Positions 10,782 to 34,016 are shown, counted from the stretch's first letter. The stretch is DNA of 64,000 bases from Pogona vitticeps (GCF_051106095.1 NC_135794.1:24058747-24122746), one strand, 5' to 3'. A program made the numbers and translations. The notes: generated from the letters alone by a model not told the origin.

Positions 10782-12427
10782 TGTAAATAGAAAAAGTAGG
10801 CCAGAGTACAGTTTTAAGGGCAATTATTTTTATAAGTAATCTAGATGATTTATAAAGTTATACATTTCATAAAAGCAGTAAAACAAAGACACAGCAAAAC
10901 ACAAATCAAATACAAGGTACGTTTTGAAACAAAGGAGCTGCACAGAAGTTTGAAGTGTAATGCAGTGTAGCACTCAGTAATCTTTAAGGCAGAATGGTCT
11001 AAGTGAAGGTCTAAGTGTCATACGTTTCTGAACGCTTCTCTTGGTTGTGGGTTGCTTCCATGCCAAGCAGGTAGTTAGGATGTCAGAGAGACTGCTGGGC
11101 CAGGATTGTTTCTCCTGACAGACTGTTTCTTTCTTGCATGCAAAAAGGGCAACAATCTGAGGCAGTCCAGACCCATCATCCTCTCCTTCTGCTGCACATA
11201 CAGAGCACAGATGAGGTGTGAAACCCTCAATATGTCAACTAACATTTGTTTCCCCCCTTAACTCCAGTTTGGGATCAAGTGCTTACTTACCTACTTCCCA
11301 CAGGTTGCTAAAAATTAGGGTCCCAATTTCCAAAGACACTTATTTCTAGCAACCGGAAAGTTCTTATGTGTAAGGGAACTTAGCACCGCACCCCCACCCA
11401 CCCATTTACTGAAATTACAATGCTTCAAAAACTTATACACTGGAAATGCTGAAGTATCATGTTTTTATAAAGCACATATCCACAGCCATCAAAAATAACC
11501 GAAAGTGAAGTTAAGATCAATCCAGCAAAACAAAAAAACCTTGAAAATATTGGTGTTTCATTGCATATTTCTAAGTGCAGAAAACTCTCCAGAATTCATG
11601 ATTAGGGAAATGTTGGTTTGCAGTGGTGAGAATACCAGGAAAATAATTTCCAGTGCTATATATGGAGAAAGTGGAGATCACAGGAGTAGTGGGGCAGAAA
11701 GAACAAAACAGCATGCTTGAAGTGACACCAAGTCTTTCTCCTGCTCCTCCTGTCTTTTTGGGGAAGTAGCAGACGGCAAGACGGCCGCCTCTGGGCCCAC
11801 CGGTTCCTGTCCTTGGTGTAAGGAGGAGAGGGAAAGCTGCCACCCTGAGAAAGAACGGCTAAAGGACAAGAGACAACTCAAGACTGCTGATCCATGCAGA
11901 GAAGGGGATTATGACATCGCTCCGGATTCTTAACCATCATTTTGTCCACCCTCTGCAAGTAATTTGTACATCCCACATGATTCCACTTTGACTTAAGAGC
12001 TTGGCAAGGCTAATTTTTTGGACCACAACTCCAAAAATACTCCAGCACAGGCCATGCTGGCCAGGTGATCCTCAGACCTGTAGCCTTTTCTTGAAAACTG
12101 CCCAGCACTTGCCTTGATGGCACACCTGTTTGTAAACACAGACGTGGCCAATCGCTCTGCGAGTGTAATTCACGGATGTCTGCTCTGGGTCAGTCACAAT
12201 GATACGCCGCTTACAAAGTGTCACTCTGTTGGTCATCTACAGATTACTGAGAGAGGATTTCCCACCCCAGGTCAGAGGGCTCCTTGCATTCACCTCTTTT
12301 ACAGCACTGGAACGTGAGCAACCTGCGAAGAGCCAGTGGCGGCACGGAAGCGGGCAGCAAGCTGAGCAACAGCTGGCAGACACCTGGTTTGTCAACTCAG
12401 TCTCCACCAGCAGAAACATGGCTCAGA

Positions 12428-12433
12428 TTTATT
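12428..12433 (-). other. GABPB1: Candidate proximal GABPB1 poly(A) signal AATAAA
   Basis: Canonical AATAAA on the minus strand about 900 nt into the inferred 3' UTR. Confidence 0.35.
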
Positions 12434-13332
12434 ACAGACACACTGGAAATGTCAATTCATGCTCCAATTGTAATAATTTCAAATAATTCATATATTACAT
12501 AAATACTAGTTTGGGTTTCCTCCTCCCAAGTTACATTCCTCCAAGAAATGTTATTCCCGCTTAAAAACAAAACACAAAAGCCAAGAGCCAGTCTGCTTCC
12601 CCCTCCCCGCATCCCCCTGTGACCTATAGGTTAAACAACTTCCTCATTATTTTCCCTCCTTTCCTTAAAAATACTTAGATGTATATAGAAATTATAAAAA
12701 ACATGCAGCATATGTACAAACTGAAGAGTTTAAAAAATATCAGCTTCATATACATGTCAATCTACTTGGATATAGCAGAAATTAAATATAAAAAATTACA
12801 CTTTTTTTCTAAAAAAGGGGGAGGTTGGAGACTGGACAACTACTTATATCTGTACAAAGGTTCTCCATCTGGAAATGTATTCGCTTGGAAGTCCAAGTTC
12901 CAGCTTTCAGGGCCAGTTCCATGACATAACTCATTTTCACACAGCCAGTTTAAATCAAGTTATTACCCTTAAAACTGTTCTGTATTTCTGCAGTTTTGTA
13001 CTAAAATCAAAAAGGACAGAAAAACATTGGCTTTGCATGTTTGCAGATCCCTTCAAAAAGATTAAACAACTAATTTTGAAACTGTAAAAAAACAACTATT
13101 TACAGTATTTCTTTTTAAATATTTGTGCACAAAATGTCTAAACTCTGAGGGCTTTTTTTTAAATATGATACAAGAAATTCACCAGAACTCATGGCTTTAA
13201 GTCCAGTTTCAAACCTGTAGCATCTTCTCTAGCGCCTAATCCAAGGTCTGTGCCTACGTGACACACAGAAGTCCAGATTGTACAGCAGTTTTCTTTACTG
13301 GCTTCATAGGCAGACACTCTTGTTCCAACTGT

Positions 13333-23717
<10,385 letters not shown>

Positions 23718-23966
23718 CTAGTAAAATATTTTAGATGAAGGAGGGAGATTAGATCTATTCAATTTACACCCGTCCTGAAACAGGCAAACAGCTATCCCCC
23801 ACAACACCAAAAATAGCATTTCTTTGCATAGAAGTTCTTCGAAAATGACACATACTGGCACTTATGATATACTTAATATATGTTTTCTACATGAACTCTG
23901 AATGAGTGCAAAACAGTCACGCTCAAGGCCAGGCGAAGGCACAGCCAAGTAAACTGTTTTATACAT

Positions 23967-24068
23967 TAGGAGTGGGGAACCTTCAGCTCTCTACTGCAGC
24001 TTGCTGAGTTGGCCAATGGTAAGTGATGATCAGAACGGCAGTCCAAACTTTCTGATAGGGCAAACGGT
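23967..24068. repeat. Degenerate hAT-type miniature element fragment
   Basis: Begins AGTGGGGAACCTTCAGC and resembles a widespread reptile foldback family, but the second end is eroded. Confidence 0.4.
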
Positions 24069-24189
24069 TGTACTCTTATGAGACTTTCATAAATCAGACC
24101 CCTTGAAGCCTTTCAGTGCAGAATCTTTCGATTCCCCCTAAAACTTCACTATAACATCCTGTAGAATGTTGAATTTCTCTTCTACACCA

Positions 24190-24285
24190 TCATATTTTAT
24201 TTTATTTATTTATTTGATTTATACCCCGCCTATCTGGTCTACTCGACCACTCTAGGCGGCTTCCAGTATAGGATAAAATAAAACA
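24190..24285 (-). mobile_element. CR1/L3-type LINE 3' end
   Basis: The minus strand reads AAGCCGCCTAGAGTGGTC...ATAGGCGGGGTATAAATC followed by AAATA repeats, the standard LINE tail. Confidence 0.7.
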
Positions 24286-24556
24286 CAAGAACATTACATA
24301 ATCATTTGATACAGTTACAATCATATTCAAACACTTCTTGGCAAGACAGGAGGCTGTTTAAAATTTCTTTGTAGAATACTCAGAGAGACAGATAGGCGAT
24401 TTTGTGAAGGAAATATTGTCCTCGTTAAAAAAAAAGAAACATAATAGGTTTCTTAGTTCACAAACAAGCAAAGCACAGTAAAAAGGGCAGAATGGCTTTT
24501 GCACCTTCCTACATAATGCTGTGTTCTGGGCTCTACAAGTGACCCAATGGCTAGAC

Positions 24557-24694
24557 CAGTGGTTCTTAACCTTGGGTTACTCAGGTGTTTTTGAACTGCA
24601 GCTCCCAGAAACCCCAGCCAGCACAGCTGGTGTTGAAGGCTTCTGGGAGTTGCAGTCCAAAAACACCTGAGTAACCCAAGGTTAAGAACCACTG
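24557..24694. mobile_element. hAT-type miniature element, near-perfect palindrome
   Basis: A 138-bp foldback with ends CAGTGGTTCTTAACCTTGGG and its complement, flanked by perfect 8-bp repeats GGCTAGAC (24549-24556 and 24695-24702). The arms match almost base for base, indicating a young insertion. Same family as the copy at 3.1 kb. Confidence 0.93.
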
Positions 24695-27114
24695 GGCTAG
24701 ACAACCAAGATCTCCTTTCAAAACCTATACTTTAAGAGCTTGAGTATCTGCAACTGTAACTCTCTTATAATTTAAGATTTGAAGAGAGTGGTAAAATAAC
24801 GATGTGATTAATGGCACATTGAGCTGTCACCCACACACCCTGGTCATTCAGTTACAGATTTCCCCAATGTCCTTTGGCAGGACATGCTCAGCCTTAGCTC
24901 CCCATGTGTATAAAATGGTTACAGGAACCACCAATCATTGGGTGCAGCAACTTATCTAAAACTTTTATAAGGATACCCATAGGAGAAAATGAAAAACTAG
25001 CTTACTTATATTCAAATTCCTTTTGTCCCAGCCGCCAACGAACTCAGCAAAAGATGTTTCTACATAAACATGCATAGAATTCCACTGCATAAGTGCAACA
25101 AAAGTAAAGAATGAAAGCATCACATAGTTGAGGTCCTCATATACCCAAGTCAAAAAATTACAGGGCACTCAATATATCCTGTGGATGCAGCTGCTTATAC
25201 ACCAGCCAGTGATTCCACTAGCCACTGGCAAAAGACACCCATACACTAATGATACGTGGTCCTCATCTCTGTTTTCCATCACATCTGAGCCCTCAAGCCT
25301 AGCAAAATATTGAGCTACAATCTGGGGACTGAATGAGACTGAACTAAAACTATCTGGGCCAGCTGAATCCATACAAGTGTTTAGTAATATAAGCATACAG
25401 GAAATGGCCGGTGCTTATAGTGTAAGTGGTACTTGAAAGTTAACAGTTATTTGCCATGATGAGCTACGCAATTTAATTTAAGCATGTACAAATCAGCAAG
25501 AGGATTTTTGAAAAAAGCCTTGTGGACCCTACATCTTTAATCAGGTTCTAACCTTGTAATCAGAAGGCGCAGCCATGCCATCTCATTTCAGTGAAACTTC
25601 AATATTTGCAACTATGAGACATTCATTCCTGTAAGGAGCTCTGAAAACATCTCTCACAAGTTAGGCTAGCAGTTGTAAATCAATGTGGAAGACACACACT
25701 TGTCTAGGATGCTGCTTACCTCATGCTATAGAGTGGAAGCACGAGAAGATTAGAAATCCAAAGAAAATAACACACTTGATGGGATTAGAGATCGGGTCTT
25801 GGCTGTGGTTGTTGTTCCCACAATAGTCAATAGCTAGACTCTGATTCACTTTATTATAACCCAAGATAGGTTTCCGGACAGACCCTCAGAAGTTTATGGG
25901 GCCATCTAGTGGAGAAGTCCCATTTAGCGCGAAGAACAGATACCAACATTTGCTTGAGAAATAGCTAACACATTTCCATGAGAGGAAAATTAAATGGGAT
26001 TTTTTACCTAAAGTTCTTCCACCTCACTTTCAAAGGGCATAACATTTTGCAGATAAAACAGACAGGATTGCCCTGATACGGAGAACATTTAACTTACACT
26101 AATGAAAAGCTTCCTATCCCCCCACCCAGCCCCCTTTGTTCTGAGGCTCCCCTGGACTCAAAGTCTTCAGGGAGCCAGCCTTAGGTTACAGTGAGGGAGA
26201 GCTTTAAATGTCAAAAGTGTCCACCAGATCAGCAGGGGCGATCCCAATCTCAGTGGTGGCTACCCTCGCCTTTTAAAGGCAACTCCTCCCTACCCTGAGG
26301 CTCCCAAAGGCTTCCCCAGGGCAAAAGGGGAGTCCAAGGGAGCCTCCAAACCTAAAACCTCAACAACATACTTCAGGCTACAATCCTAAAGAAGCGGGAA
26401 GGGCCCACCAAACAAACCAAATGAGCTGTGGTGGGACTTACGTCTGCATAAACACTCTTAAGGTTTCGCTCATATATGAATACATGTTAGAGAAAGACTG
26501 GGAATATCTTGAACATCAATTCTTTCTCTCTCTCTTTTGGCAATTCAGAAATTAATCCCATAGTGACTGGACCAAAAATCAGCTACTGTTTCTGATTTTC
26601 CAGCGCCACCACAATTTGCAAACTCTAGATATCTTGCAGTGTTTGTCTGAAAACAGCCTGAAGAGTTTATCTTTCCATCAACAGTTATGATCAGTGCATA
26701 AAATATTTTGGAGCTCTTTAAATAATGGATTTGTGTCTCGTTTCAGCATTGTACTAAAAAGAAAAAGATGGCCACTGGATAGAATTAATTACAACAAACT
26801 GGTTGATTATACTGTGCTCATCAACAATGATCATTAGTCAGATTGAGACAGATGGGCTGGTTTTGTTCCTCATCATCCTTGATAAAAGCAGACAGAAGCT
26901 TCAATTTAAATTAAAAGCTTTATTTTCAGTTGTGCATGTACCTGGCCAGCATTGGTTCAACTGCAGACATACACATTAGGTTAAAGTACTACTAACCACA
27001 TATAAACAACAGCCAAGGATGCCTAAGACTCACAAAATTCTTCCTCCTTGTAGCTGACAGGTGTTTGGAAGTTTGTTTCCCCTTTTTTTACCTACAGCTG
27101 GTTTTATCCAACAT

Positions 27115-27206
27115 TGGTTGTTGTGGGGTTTTCAGGCTGTTTGGCCGTGTTCTGAAGGTTGTTCTTCAGAACATGGCCAAAGAGCCCAAAAAACCCACAA
27201 CAACCA
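27115..27206. repeat. 92-bp foldback repeat
   Basis: The arms start TGGTTGTTGTGGGGTTTTC and end AAACCCACAACAACCA, pairing over about 42 bp with few mismatches. No target duplication was recognised. It resembles a common reptile repeat, but the family was not identified. Confidence 0.75.
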
Positions 27207-28934
27207 TTAGATCCCGGCCATGAAAGCCTTTGTGAATACATTGAGATCAACATTGATTAGGACTTCTCTAAAACCTGAAACTAAAGTTGGCTTGTTTCAG
27301 GCAAACCAGTTAACATTAACTGCAACTTGCCAATTTATAGAAAAAGACAAGTTATGGTTGAGCACAGCCTTCCTACCTCCTCATGCAAAGCACAGAAGAG
27401 AGGGAGGGGTCACCTAGGATTCATCCATGGAAATGAACATGCTGCTTCAGAAATGGAATTACTTCCATAAATCACCAGAAGTATCTAACCTTGGCAATTC
27501 TGATTGGTTCTGCATAGCAAAGTATAGCAACCACCACCACATTTGTTCACTTGATAATACGATTTCAATCTAACTAAACTTTTATTAAAGTCCAGTTGTA
27601 CATATTTTTAAAAAATATGCATAGGAATTCAGTGTTCTGACTGCACTTTTACAGTGCTTTCTAAAAACACGTTTTTGAAATCATTTTAAGGAACAGAATA
27701 TTATGAATGTTAAATTGAATAAATATCTTAGTAGGAAAAATGCCAAAGCCAACCCATCTACATAAAAAAATTACTTGTTGGATAAATCTAAGTTACTCAG
27801 AACTAACTCCCACGGTGTTGGGGGGGGGCTACTTCCTAGTTAGTGTGGCTGAACAAACATGCATCCTGATCCTTCATGTCACTATTCAGAAGTAAAACTT
27901 CTGATCTGTATGTACCTCAAATTCCCAAGTACAGTATAAGCATGCATTAGCTCAAAAAACCTACAAGTATTCAAAATGGTCCTATTCAGAATTGTGGTAT
28001 TTACTTCCTCCAGCCTGTGTGCACAAGTCAGCAGTCTCTGAGCAACCCCATAAAGCAAATATACTTAAGTCGTGGATTATAACCCACCGAGACTCAAACT
28101 GAAAGAAATCTGTTATAGAGTGTGAAATACAAAAAAACCTGAACATTGGCTTTCAGAATGCATGTCATATCTAGCTCTGTATTCCCGATTTTGCTTTATG
28201 AAATGGAATTAGAGACTTTACCACAGGCAATGGGCAAATGGAAAGCAAGAAAGCAAGCAAGAAAGATGGATTTCAAATGTAGGCGTATTGAAGAATACTA
28301 ATTTATTGGTCTGAGAAAAATGATCAGAAAATTATTAAAAAGTTCTAAGGCATAAGAATAAAACAAATTACAGAACTCATAAAATGCAAAAAGAGAGAAA
28401 GAGCGAGAGCAAGAGTCCGCCTGTCAAATAACGGGGGTGGGCATAGATTGTCACAGCTGACAATTCAAATAAAAAAGGATAGAAAATCCTTAAAGGCTGT
28501 TTGGGTGTAAGCCCAGCACATTGTGCGCAGAGTGCCACATCCAAAGTCAGAATCGTCCATGACCAAGACACAAAAAGTCCTACAAATCCACCAGATCTTC
28601 TTTCGGTTGCTTTCCCCCCCCCTTTTAATTTAATTTTATCTGTTTCTGCAGGCCCTTCGAAAACACCCACCAGCCAAGCCAGGCGCCCAGGCTTCCTGAC
28701 GGCCCAGGCGTCTAAGGCGATCCAGCCGAGCTAGGGAAGCCCGGCAAAGGGCCCGCCGGGTGACCCCAGGGACGAGTCAACAACACGGGAGGTCCATTCA
28801 TACGGGACGCGAAGGCGGCCTCTGGGGCAAAGTCTCCCTGGGCTGACACGGGGATCGTCTTTAGGGAAAAGCGTGAGCAGGGGAGAGACTCGCGTCTAGA
28901 GGAACACGTCAACATGCTGACACGGGAAGAAAGG

Positions 28935-28992
28935 GGTGGTGGCTGGGGAGACCTGGGTTCAAATCTCCCCTCGGGCATGGCCACTCTTGGTG
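28935..28992 (+). repeat. SINE fragment inside the CpG island
   Basis: GGAGACCTGGGTTCAAATCT then CGGGCATGGCCACTC is the B-box part of a squamate tRNA-derived SINE. Confidence 0.5.
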
Positions 28993-29703
28993 GCGGGGGG
29001 GGGGGGAGAGGGAGAATCTCTTTCACGTCTCCTGAGAAGCCTTCGGGGGGGGGGGGGGGCTCGGCTCTACCTTGACCGCCCAGGAGAGCCATTCTGACGG
29101 GACGCCCGAGGCCACACGTGGAGACGTTGGCGCTGGCGGGGACGCGCGAACACGGGGAAGGCGGCGAGGAAAAAGGGGCAAGGGCACGTGTGGGGACGTT
29201 AACACGGAGGAGAAAGCCGTGGGGGAGGCGGGAGAGGCGAGAAGCCGGCGCTTCACAGGCCGACACGGAAAGGGGCCGCGGTCCATGTAACGTGAGGACG
29301 CGTTACGACGGTCTGGGAAGGGGGCCAACCGGGCGCGTTTCTTCCCCCCCTCAGCGGGCCGAGTGTCCCCGGAAGGTGGCTTTCCCTCGGCCCCCCTCGG
29401 CTGACAGGAAATCCTGGCTGGGTTGGGCGCCTGCGAGGGGAAGGAAGGAAGGAAGGAAAGCGGGCGGGCGGGCAGGAAGGCGGGCAGGCGAGCGAGCGCA
29501 AGAGAGGGCCGCGGCTGAAGCGCCGGGTTCCGGGGGAAGTGGAATTATTTTTTACCACAGGAGAAGAGATCCACTTCCACATCCGGTACCAAGGGCCCCT
29601 CGCACGAAAAGAGGCGCAGACTGACCTGGAAAAGCTTGGCCGGCCGGGCCGGAGGAGGAGGAAGAGGGGGGTGGACGAAGGAGGCCAGGCCAGGCCTTCC
29701 CTT

Positions 29704-29706
29704 ACC
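29704..29706 (-). other. GABPB1: Candidate donor site of the GABPB1 non-coding first exon
   Basis: CACACG followed by GTAAGG on the minus strand is the best donor between the promoter motifs and the first coding exon. A second, GTGAGA near 30150, lies beside the YY1 motif and is a competing choice. Confidence 0.35.
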
Positions 29707-30082
29707 GTGTGTAGCCCGCGCCCGGCTCCCAGTACGACGAGCGAGGGGCGCCCGAGGCCGCCCAGGCCGCGTCTCCTCAGAGGCGCCCAAAAGCCCCGCC
29801 AAAAAGTCCCCCCGCGGAAGGACACACCAACCGCCCTCCCGCCCGCTCGCCTCGTCACGGCTGAGGCGACCGAGGAAGCGAAAGAAGGGAGGGAGGCCGA
29901 GGAAAGAAGCGGGCCCTGAGGCCGAAACGGGCGAAGGAACGAGGAATTACCAACCTGGAGGGCGGCTTTCCCCTCATAGGGACGAGGGATTATTTTACGG
30001 CTGAAGCGTTCGATGGCAAAACAAGAGGGGGAGGGGGGAGAAGGAGCGGCGGAGGGATACGCGTCGGGGCAAAAAGGGGGAG

Positions 30083-30094
30083 TGCGCAGGCGCG
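30083..30094. promoter_or_regulatory. GABPB1: NRF1-like motif
   Basis: TGCGCAGGCGCG is one base off the NRF1 dyad. It lies in the GABPB1 core promoter. Confidence 0.5.
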
Positions 30095-30098
30095 AGGT

Positions 30099-30109
30099 CC
30101 GGAAGGAAG
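30099..30109 (+). promoter_or_regulatory. GABPB1: ETS/GABP-type motif
   Basis: CCGGAAGGAAG contains the CCGGAA core bound by ETS factors including GABPA, the partner of the protein made by this gene. Confidence 0.5.
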
Positions 30110-30131
30110 GGGGGGAGAGGCGAGAAAGGGA

Positions 30132-30143
30132 GCCGCCATTTTG
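30132..30143 (-). promoter_or_regulatory. GABPB1: YY1 motif
   Basis: CAAAATGGCGGC on the minus strand is the full YY1 consensus in the orientation usual just downstream of a start site, placing GABPB1 transcription start near 30.14-30.17 kb. Confidence 0.6.
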
Positions 30144-30230
30144 TCTCACCGGGGTTGGGCCGCTTGGTTTCCCGCCTGAAGGGGAAAGTGAGAGGGGGAG
30201 GGGAAGGAGGGCCGAGTGAAGCGGAGCGTT

Positions 30231-33200
30231 TATATCTATATATGTTCGAAAAAGCATATATTGTACACTCATACAGACATTAAATAAAAGCATTGCGGTG
30301 TCCTGGAGATGAGCGGATTTATTTATTTTGAATGTTCGTGGGTTGCGATCTACTTTCTCAGATGCAAATTTTGTGAGAGGATTAAAAACTCTTAGTGCAT
30401 TTTGAGGAGGGAAAATGAAGAGGCACCTGAAGCAAATTTACGGTAACTTAATCCAAAATGAGGGTTAGACAATTGGAGGAATAAAATACGGAAAGGGAAG
30501 CCTTGTGTTTGCGGCAGGAATTAAGAATTGGGGAGTGGAGTAAATTCCAAAAATCATCCCAGCAGGATGCTAAAGCTGCAAGATAGTAGAAGTAACGTTC
30601 TTACAGATGCTGTAGTTTTAACATAAATCCTAAATGTTGGGACCGTTTCTTCCAGGACTGGAAAGTTATAATTTTCATGGAAATTTTAATTTTACAATAA
30701 AGCAATCACCCAAACCTGATTTTGAATTTTGCGCCTGGACCACATGGATGTACAGTATTTCTTTTGCATTATGCTGGAAAGGTTCTGTGGGAGAACATGC
30801 TTGTTTCTCCATCGTTGGGTTAGAAGAGGGATGTCTTGAGGTTAAAAAACGTATGAGAGAGAATCTAGGAGTAATAAAATAATAATATCCAAGCCGATAT
30901 ACTTTTACCAGGGCATCAGCACAGTTGAACTTAATAAAGAAAATAGTTTTCATTAAATTTATCATGCAGTGTAACCATGGCACATCTGGAGGCTTAGAAC
31001 AATCTTTATAAAGCCTTTGAGAATACATTAAATCCTTTAAAACAGATCATATGGATGCATTGTAAATAAACAATTACAGGAAGTAAAACCAATTTTAAAC
31101 ATAAGTTTAGAGTTTATCTGAGGGAGTCCCAGGTCTTAATCCATTTGAAATGTTCACTTTGTGAGTTTCTGGCATGGCCCTCGTGGATATATTTCCTTAC
31201 TATCGCTTTGGGAGGTTTTTATATTTGCATTTCAAGAGCTTATTAAATTTTGTTATTTAGGTTTAGGGCACTGTCTGGACAGCATATAGTAAATAAGGAA
31301 GTGCACTTCCCAAAAAAAAAATCCAGACTTAAATCAGTTGCCAGTCTCAGATAAAAAATGTTCTGTTGTCAACCCATTGTTTATCAGGCTAGCTATAAAT
31401 TAACACTTGATATCATGCTGGAAGTTAGTTGACCTCCCTTTTACTTTTGTAGAATCACCTCCAACTTTTAGTCTTTGTAAACCACCCAAGAATACAACTC
31501 GTTGCCATTGTAATTGGGTATTTGTGCAAAAACATATAATGAGTTGAAGCAATAATCTTAGTAGTTCTCAAAAGTAGGTATTATTCCCATTAATTGGTGA
31601 TTTAGGTGGAGAAGATATTTCAGTCTAAAAGAACATATAGTAGTTTGCAAAATCTTAACATCTCCTATTTCAGCTAACTCCCAAGTAAATATGCAGAGTC
31701 TTGAACCAGGCCCCATATTCAAGATCTGCAATTTAATAAATGGTTATTAATATCATGAACACCCAACCCTTATTAGATTGCAGCTGTATTATGTGTGATT
31801 AATTAAACTGCATCATGTAGTTTTACATGATGTTATTTTTGTTGGAAGTTTTTTTTACGTAACCCATTAATAGTGACTAACAATGAAACAGTGAGAAGCA
31901 GCAGCCTTTGCCTCTTTCAAAGAAGATGCATCATTCACAATTATCACCAAGGACATTGCCTGTAGGCCATCTAGTCAGGGTACCAAGCTGTGAATCATGG
32001 CTTATTATTTCCTGTGAAGCTGCTCCAGAAAGAACTAGGCTCATTATCTAATAGTGCAGAAAACCTTTGTGAACTATAAACATTATAGAGCCATATTCAC
32101 GAAGACTAGATGTTTGGAAAGGATGAAACAGAAAGCAGAAGAAAACTTTAGTCATTGAGCTAGAAGTTGTGGCTGTTCAAAAAAAGAAAAGCTATATAGA
32201 GGGGAACCTCCCAGTGAAAAAAGAAGGGTTTTGTTAAGTTGCACATTTTCTGTAGAAATATTAAAAGCTTATAACAGCTGGCCAAAAAAGGATTGCAGCT
32301 GCCCCCCCCCCCCAAAAAAAAACCTGTGACTGCACACTAAGCAAATAAGATACACACATGGTGCCAGTTTACAGCTGGGACATTATTGTAGTAGAGGCTC
32401 GTTATCATCTGGCTTCTGGCTCCCGTATCTTAAAAGAAATAATCTAATGTTGAATACAGGCCATGAGGCAAATGAGAAACCACTGGGTTGCACAGTTTAC
32501 AGATTCCCTGGCCAGGTACATCAGAGTCCACTTTCAAAATGAGGGAGGATGCTGGTCCACTTTTAGTAAAGTCGTAATCTTGCCCGTGGCATTTTGGCTG
32601 GTAGACGCAGTTGTTGAAGCAAGTGTGATGACCACGGAGAGGTGCGTGCTCAACGAAGCCGGGGAGACCCTTCCCTGCGTTGACCGAGAAATGGCATTTG
32701 TGTTCCAAGCTAGCAAGAAAAGCGAAGGCTCCCGCCTGCCTCCTAGGAACGTTGACTTGCGAGGCCACCTTTCACCATCTGGGGACTCGGTTGAAAGATA
32801 TCCGGCCGGACTGAATCTAATTCAGATTTTACTTTCAGTGACACACAACCGTTGCAGTAGTAGAGGGTAGTAATATCTACTTAGAGGGAAATGGTTGTAA
32901 CTGGGTGATTAACTTACTTAACCATCAACGTGTAATGTTGCTGAGTGCAAATACAGAAAGGCCTCTCCGTTCCAAAACTATTCCGGCGTCTTAACGCGCC
33001 TTTTGTAATCTTGATAAGGGCCTTGACTCGGGTGGCCTTGTGGTGAGGAGAGACCGAAAAGGGATGAAGGACGTGGTGCCTCTCATTGCCCCACAGCCCA
33101 CCAGATAAAATGCTAAAATCCAGACCACTATCATCCCAACGCTAGAACGCTTGGCTCAGCATTTCCCACTGCAGCCTCCGGGATGGACCCCCCTCCGGTC

Positions 33201-33946
33201 CACCCCAGTGTCGCCACCGGCTTTGCAATTCAAGGCCTCCCCGTGTCACGTTAGCGCTCCTGACTTCATCACTCCATGCCTTTAGCAACCCAGCTAACTT
33301 CTCATGCATGGAAGGACCCAACTGTTGGCAAGCACTTTTGATAGTTTGTGGAGGGCGTGTGTGTATGTTCTAGATGCTTTTATCTGCATTGAATACGTCT
33401 GGGTCAGTGACACTTATTTTGCTATCCGTAGGCCACTTTTCAAGGCCACCCTTTCCAAGCGAGCTGGCACAGCATGCTGCTACAAAGAACGCTTAGGGGA
33501 GCTGAGGAAGAGCGCTCGGGGAGGGTGGGGCACCGGGGCATCTCCCCCAAGTCCTGCCAGTGGGCATCACCCAGGGCCAAAGAGGGGACAGGGGGTCTCT
33601 CTCCCCCCATTTTTCTTCTTTTGCTGAGCTGGGGGCCCTTTGGTGAAGCGTTAGGTCCCTGGGGGTCCAAAGCACGTCAGCACCCCATTCCCCACCTCCT
33701 GCCCGGCCCAGTCCTGCTTTTCCTGTTTCGTGGAAGCTGCCCTGGGGAATGCTAATCCGGAATTTGGGGGGGGGGGTGAAGGTGGAAGCCCACTATAAAT
33801 GTGAGGAAACGGCTCTAGAAGCCTGTCCTGGACCTTGGCAAAGAAACCAGTTGCCTCCGGACAGTCCAGTCCTGTATTTCCACAGGGGAGAAGAAGAAAT
33901 CCCTATAATAGGTGGTTGATGTGTGAGCTTTTGTGTTGATCTCTAC

Positions 33947-33947
<1 letters not shown>
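30231..33947. other. Intergenic region between GABPB1 and USP8
   Basis: About 3.7 kb between two divergent promoters. AT-rich to about 32.4 kb, then more G+C. A 135-codon plus-strand and a 112-codon minus-strand open frame overlap near 32.4-32.9 kb without recognisable similarity. Nothing else supportable is seen. Confidence 0.6.

Positions 33948-34016
<69 letters not shown>
33948..34016. repeat. (CT)n(GT)n microsatellite
   Basis: About 17 CT units followed by about 17 GT units, just upstream of the USP8 promoter palindrome. Confidence 0.97.

Larger units (their letters stand above)
10755..13332 (-). other. GABPB1: GABPB1 3' UTR (extent inferred)
   Basis: AT-rich sequence between the GABPB1 stop and a candidate ATTAAA poly(A) signal with a T-rich stretch below it on the sense strand. 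An AATAAA at 12428-12433 offers a shorter alternative end. No other gene is seen here. The exact 3' end cannot be set without transcripts. Confidence 0.55.
23718..29703 (-). other. GABPB1: GABPB1 5' intron (boundaries partly inferred)
   Basis: About 6 kb with no coding exon seen. It contains a CR1-like tail, a hAT-type miniature element, a foldback at 27.1 kb and microsatellites, and grades into the CpG island. A 163-residue plus-strand open frame at 22.8-23.3 kb, just before it, has no recognisable homologue. Confidence 0.5.
28680..30230. promoter_or_regulatory. GABPB1: GABPB1 CpG island promoter
   Basis: High G+C with dense CpG, in contrast to AT-rich flanks. It lies at the 5' end of GABPB1 and contains NRF1-like, ETS and YY1 motifs near its right edge. 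Such islands often start transcripts both ways, and an antisense RNA is known at the human locus, but none can be proved here. Confidence 0.8.

Noticed and set aside
29253-30293. 346-codon minus-strand frame in the GABPB1 CpG island
   Set aside because: Pro/Arg/Ser-rich product of G+C-rich DNA; overlaps equally long frames on the other strand and lies over the promoter motifs.
32430-32870. Overlapping 112- and 135-codon frames between GABPB1 and USP8
   Set aside because: Both strands are open over the same DNA, and neither product resembles a known protein.
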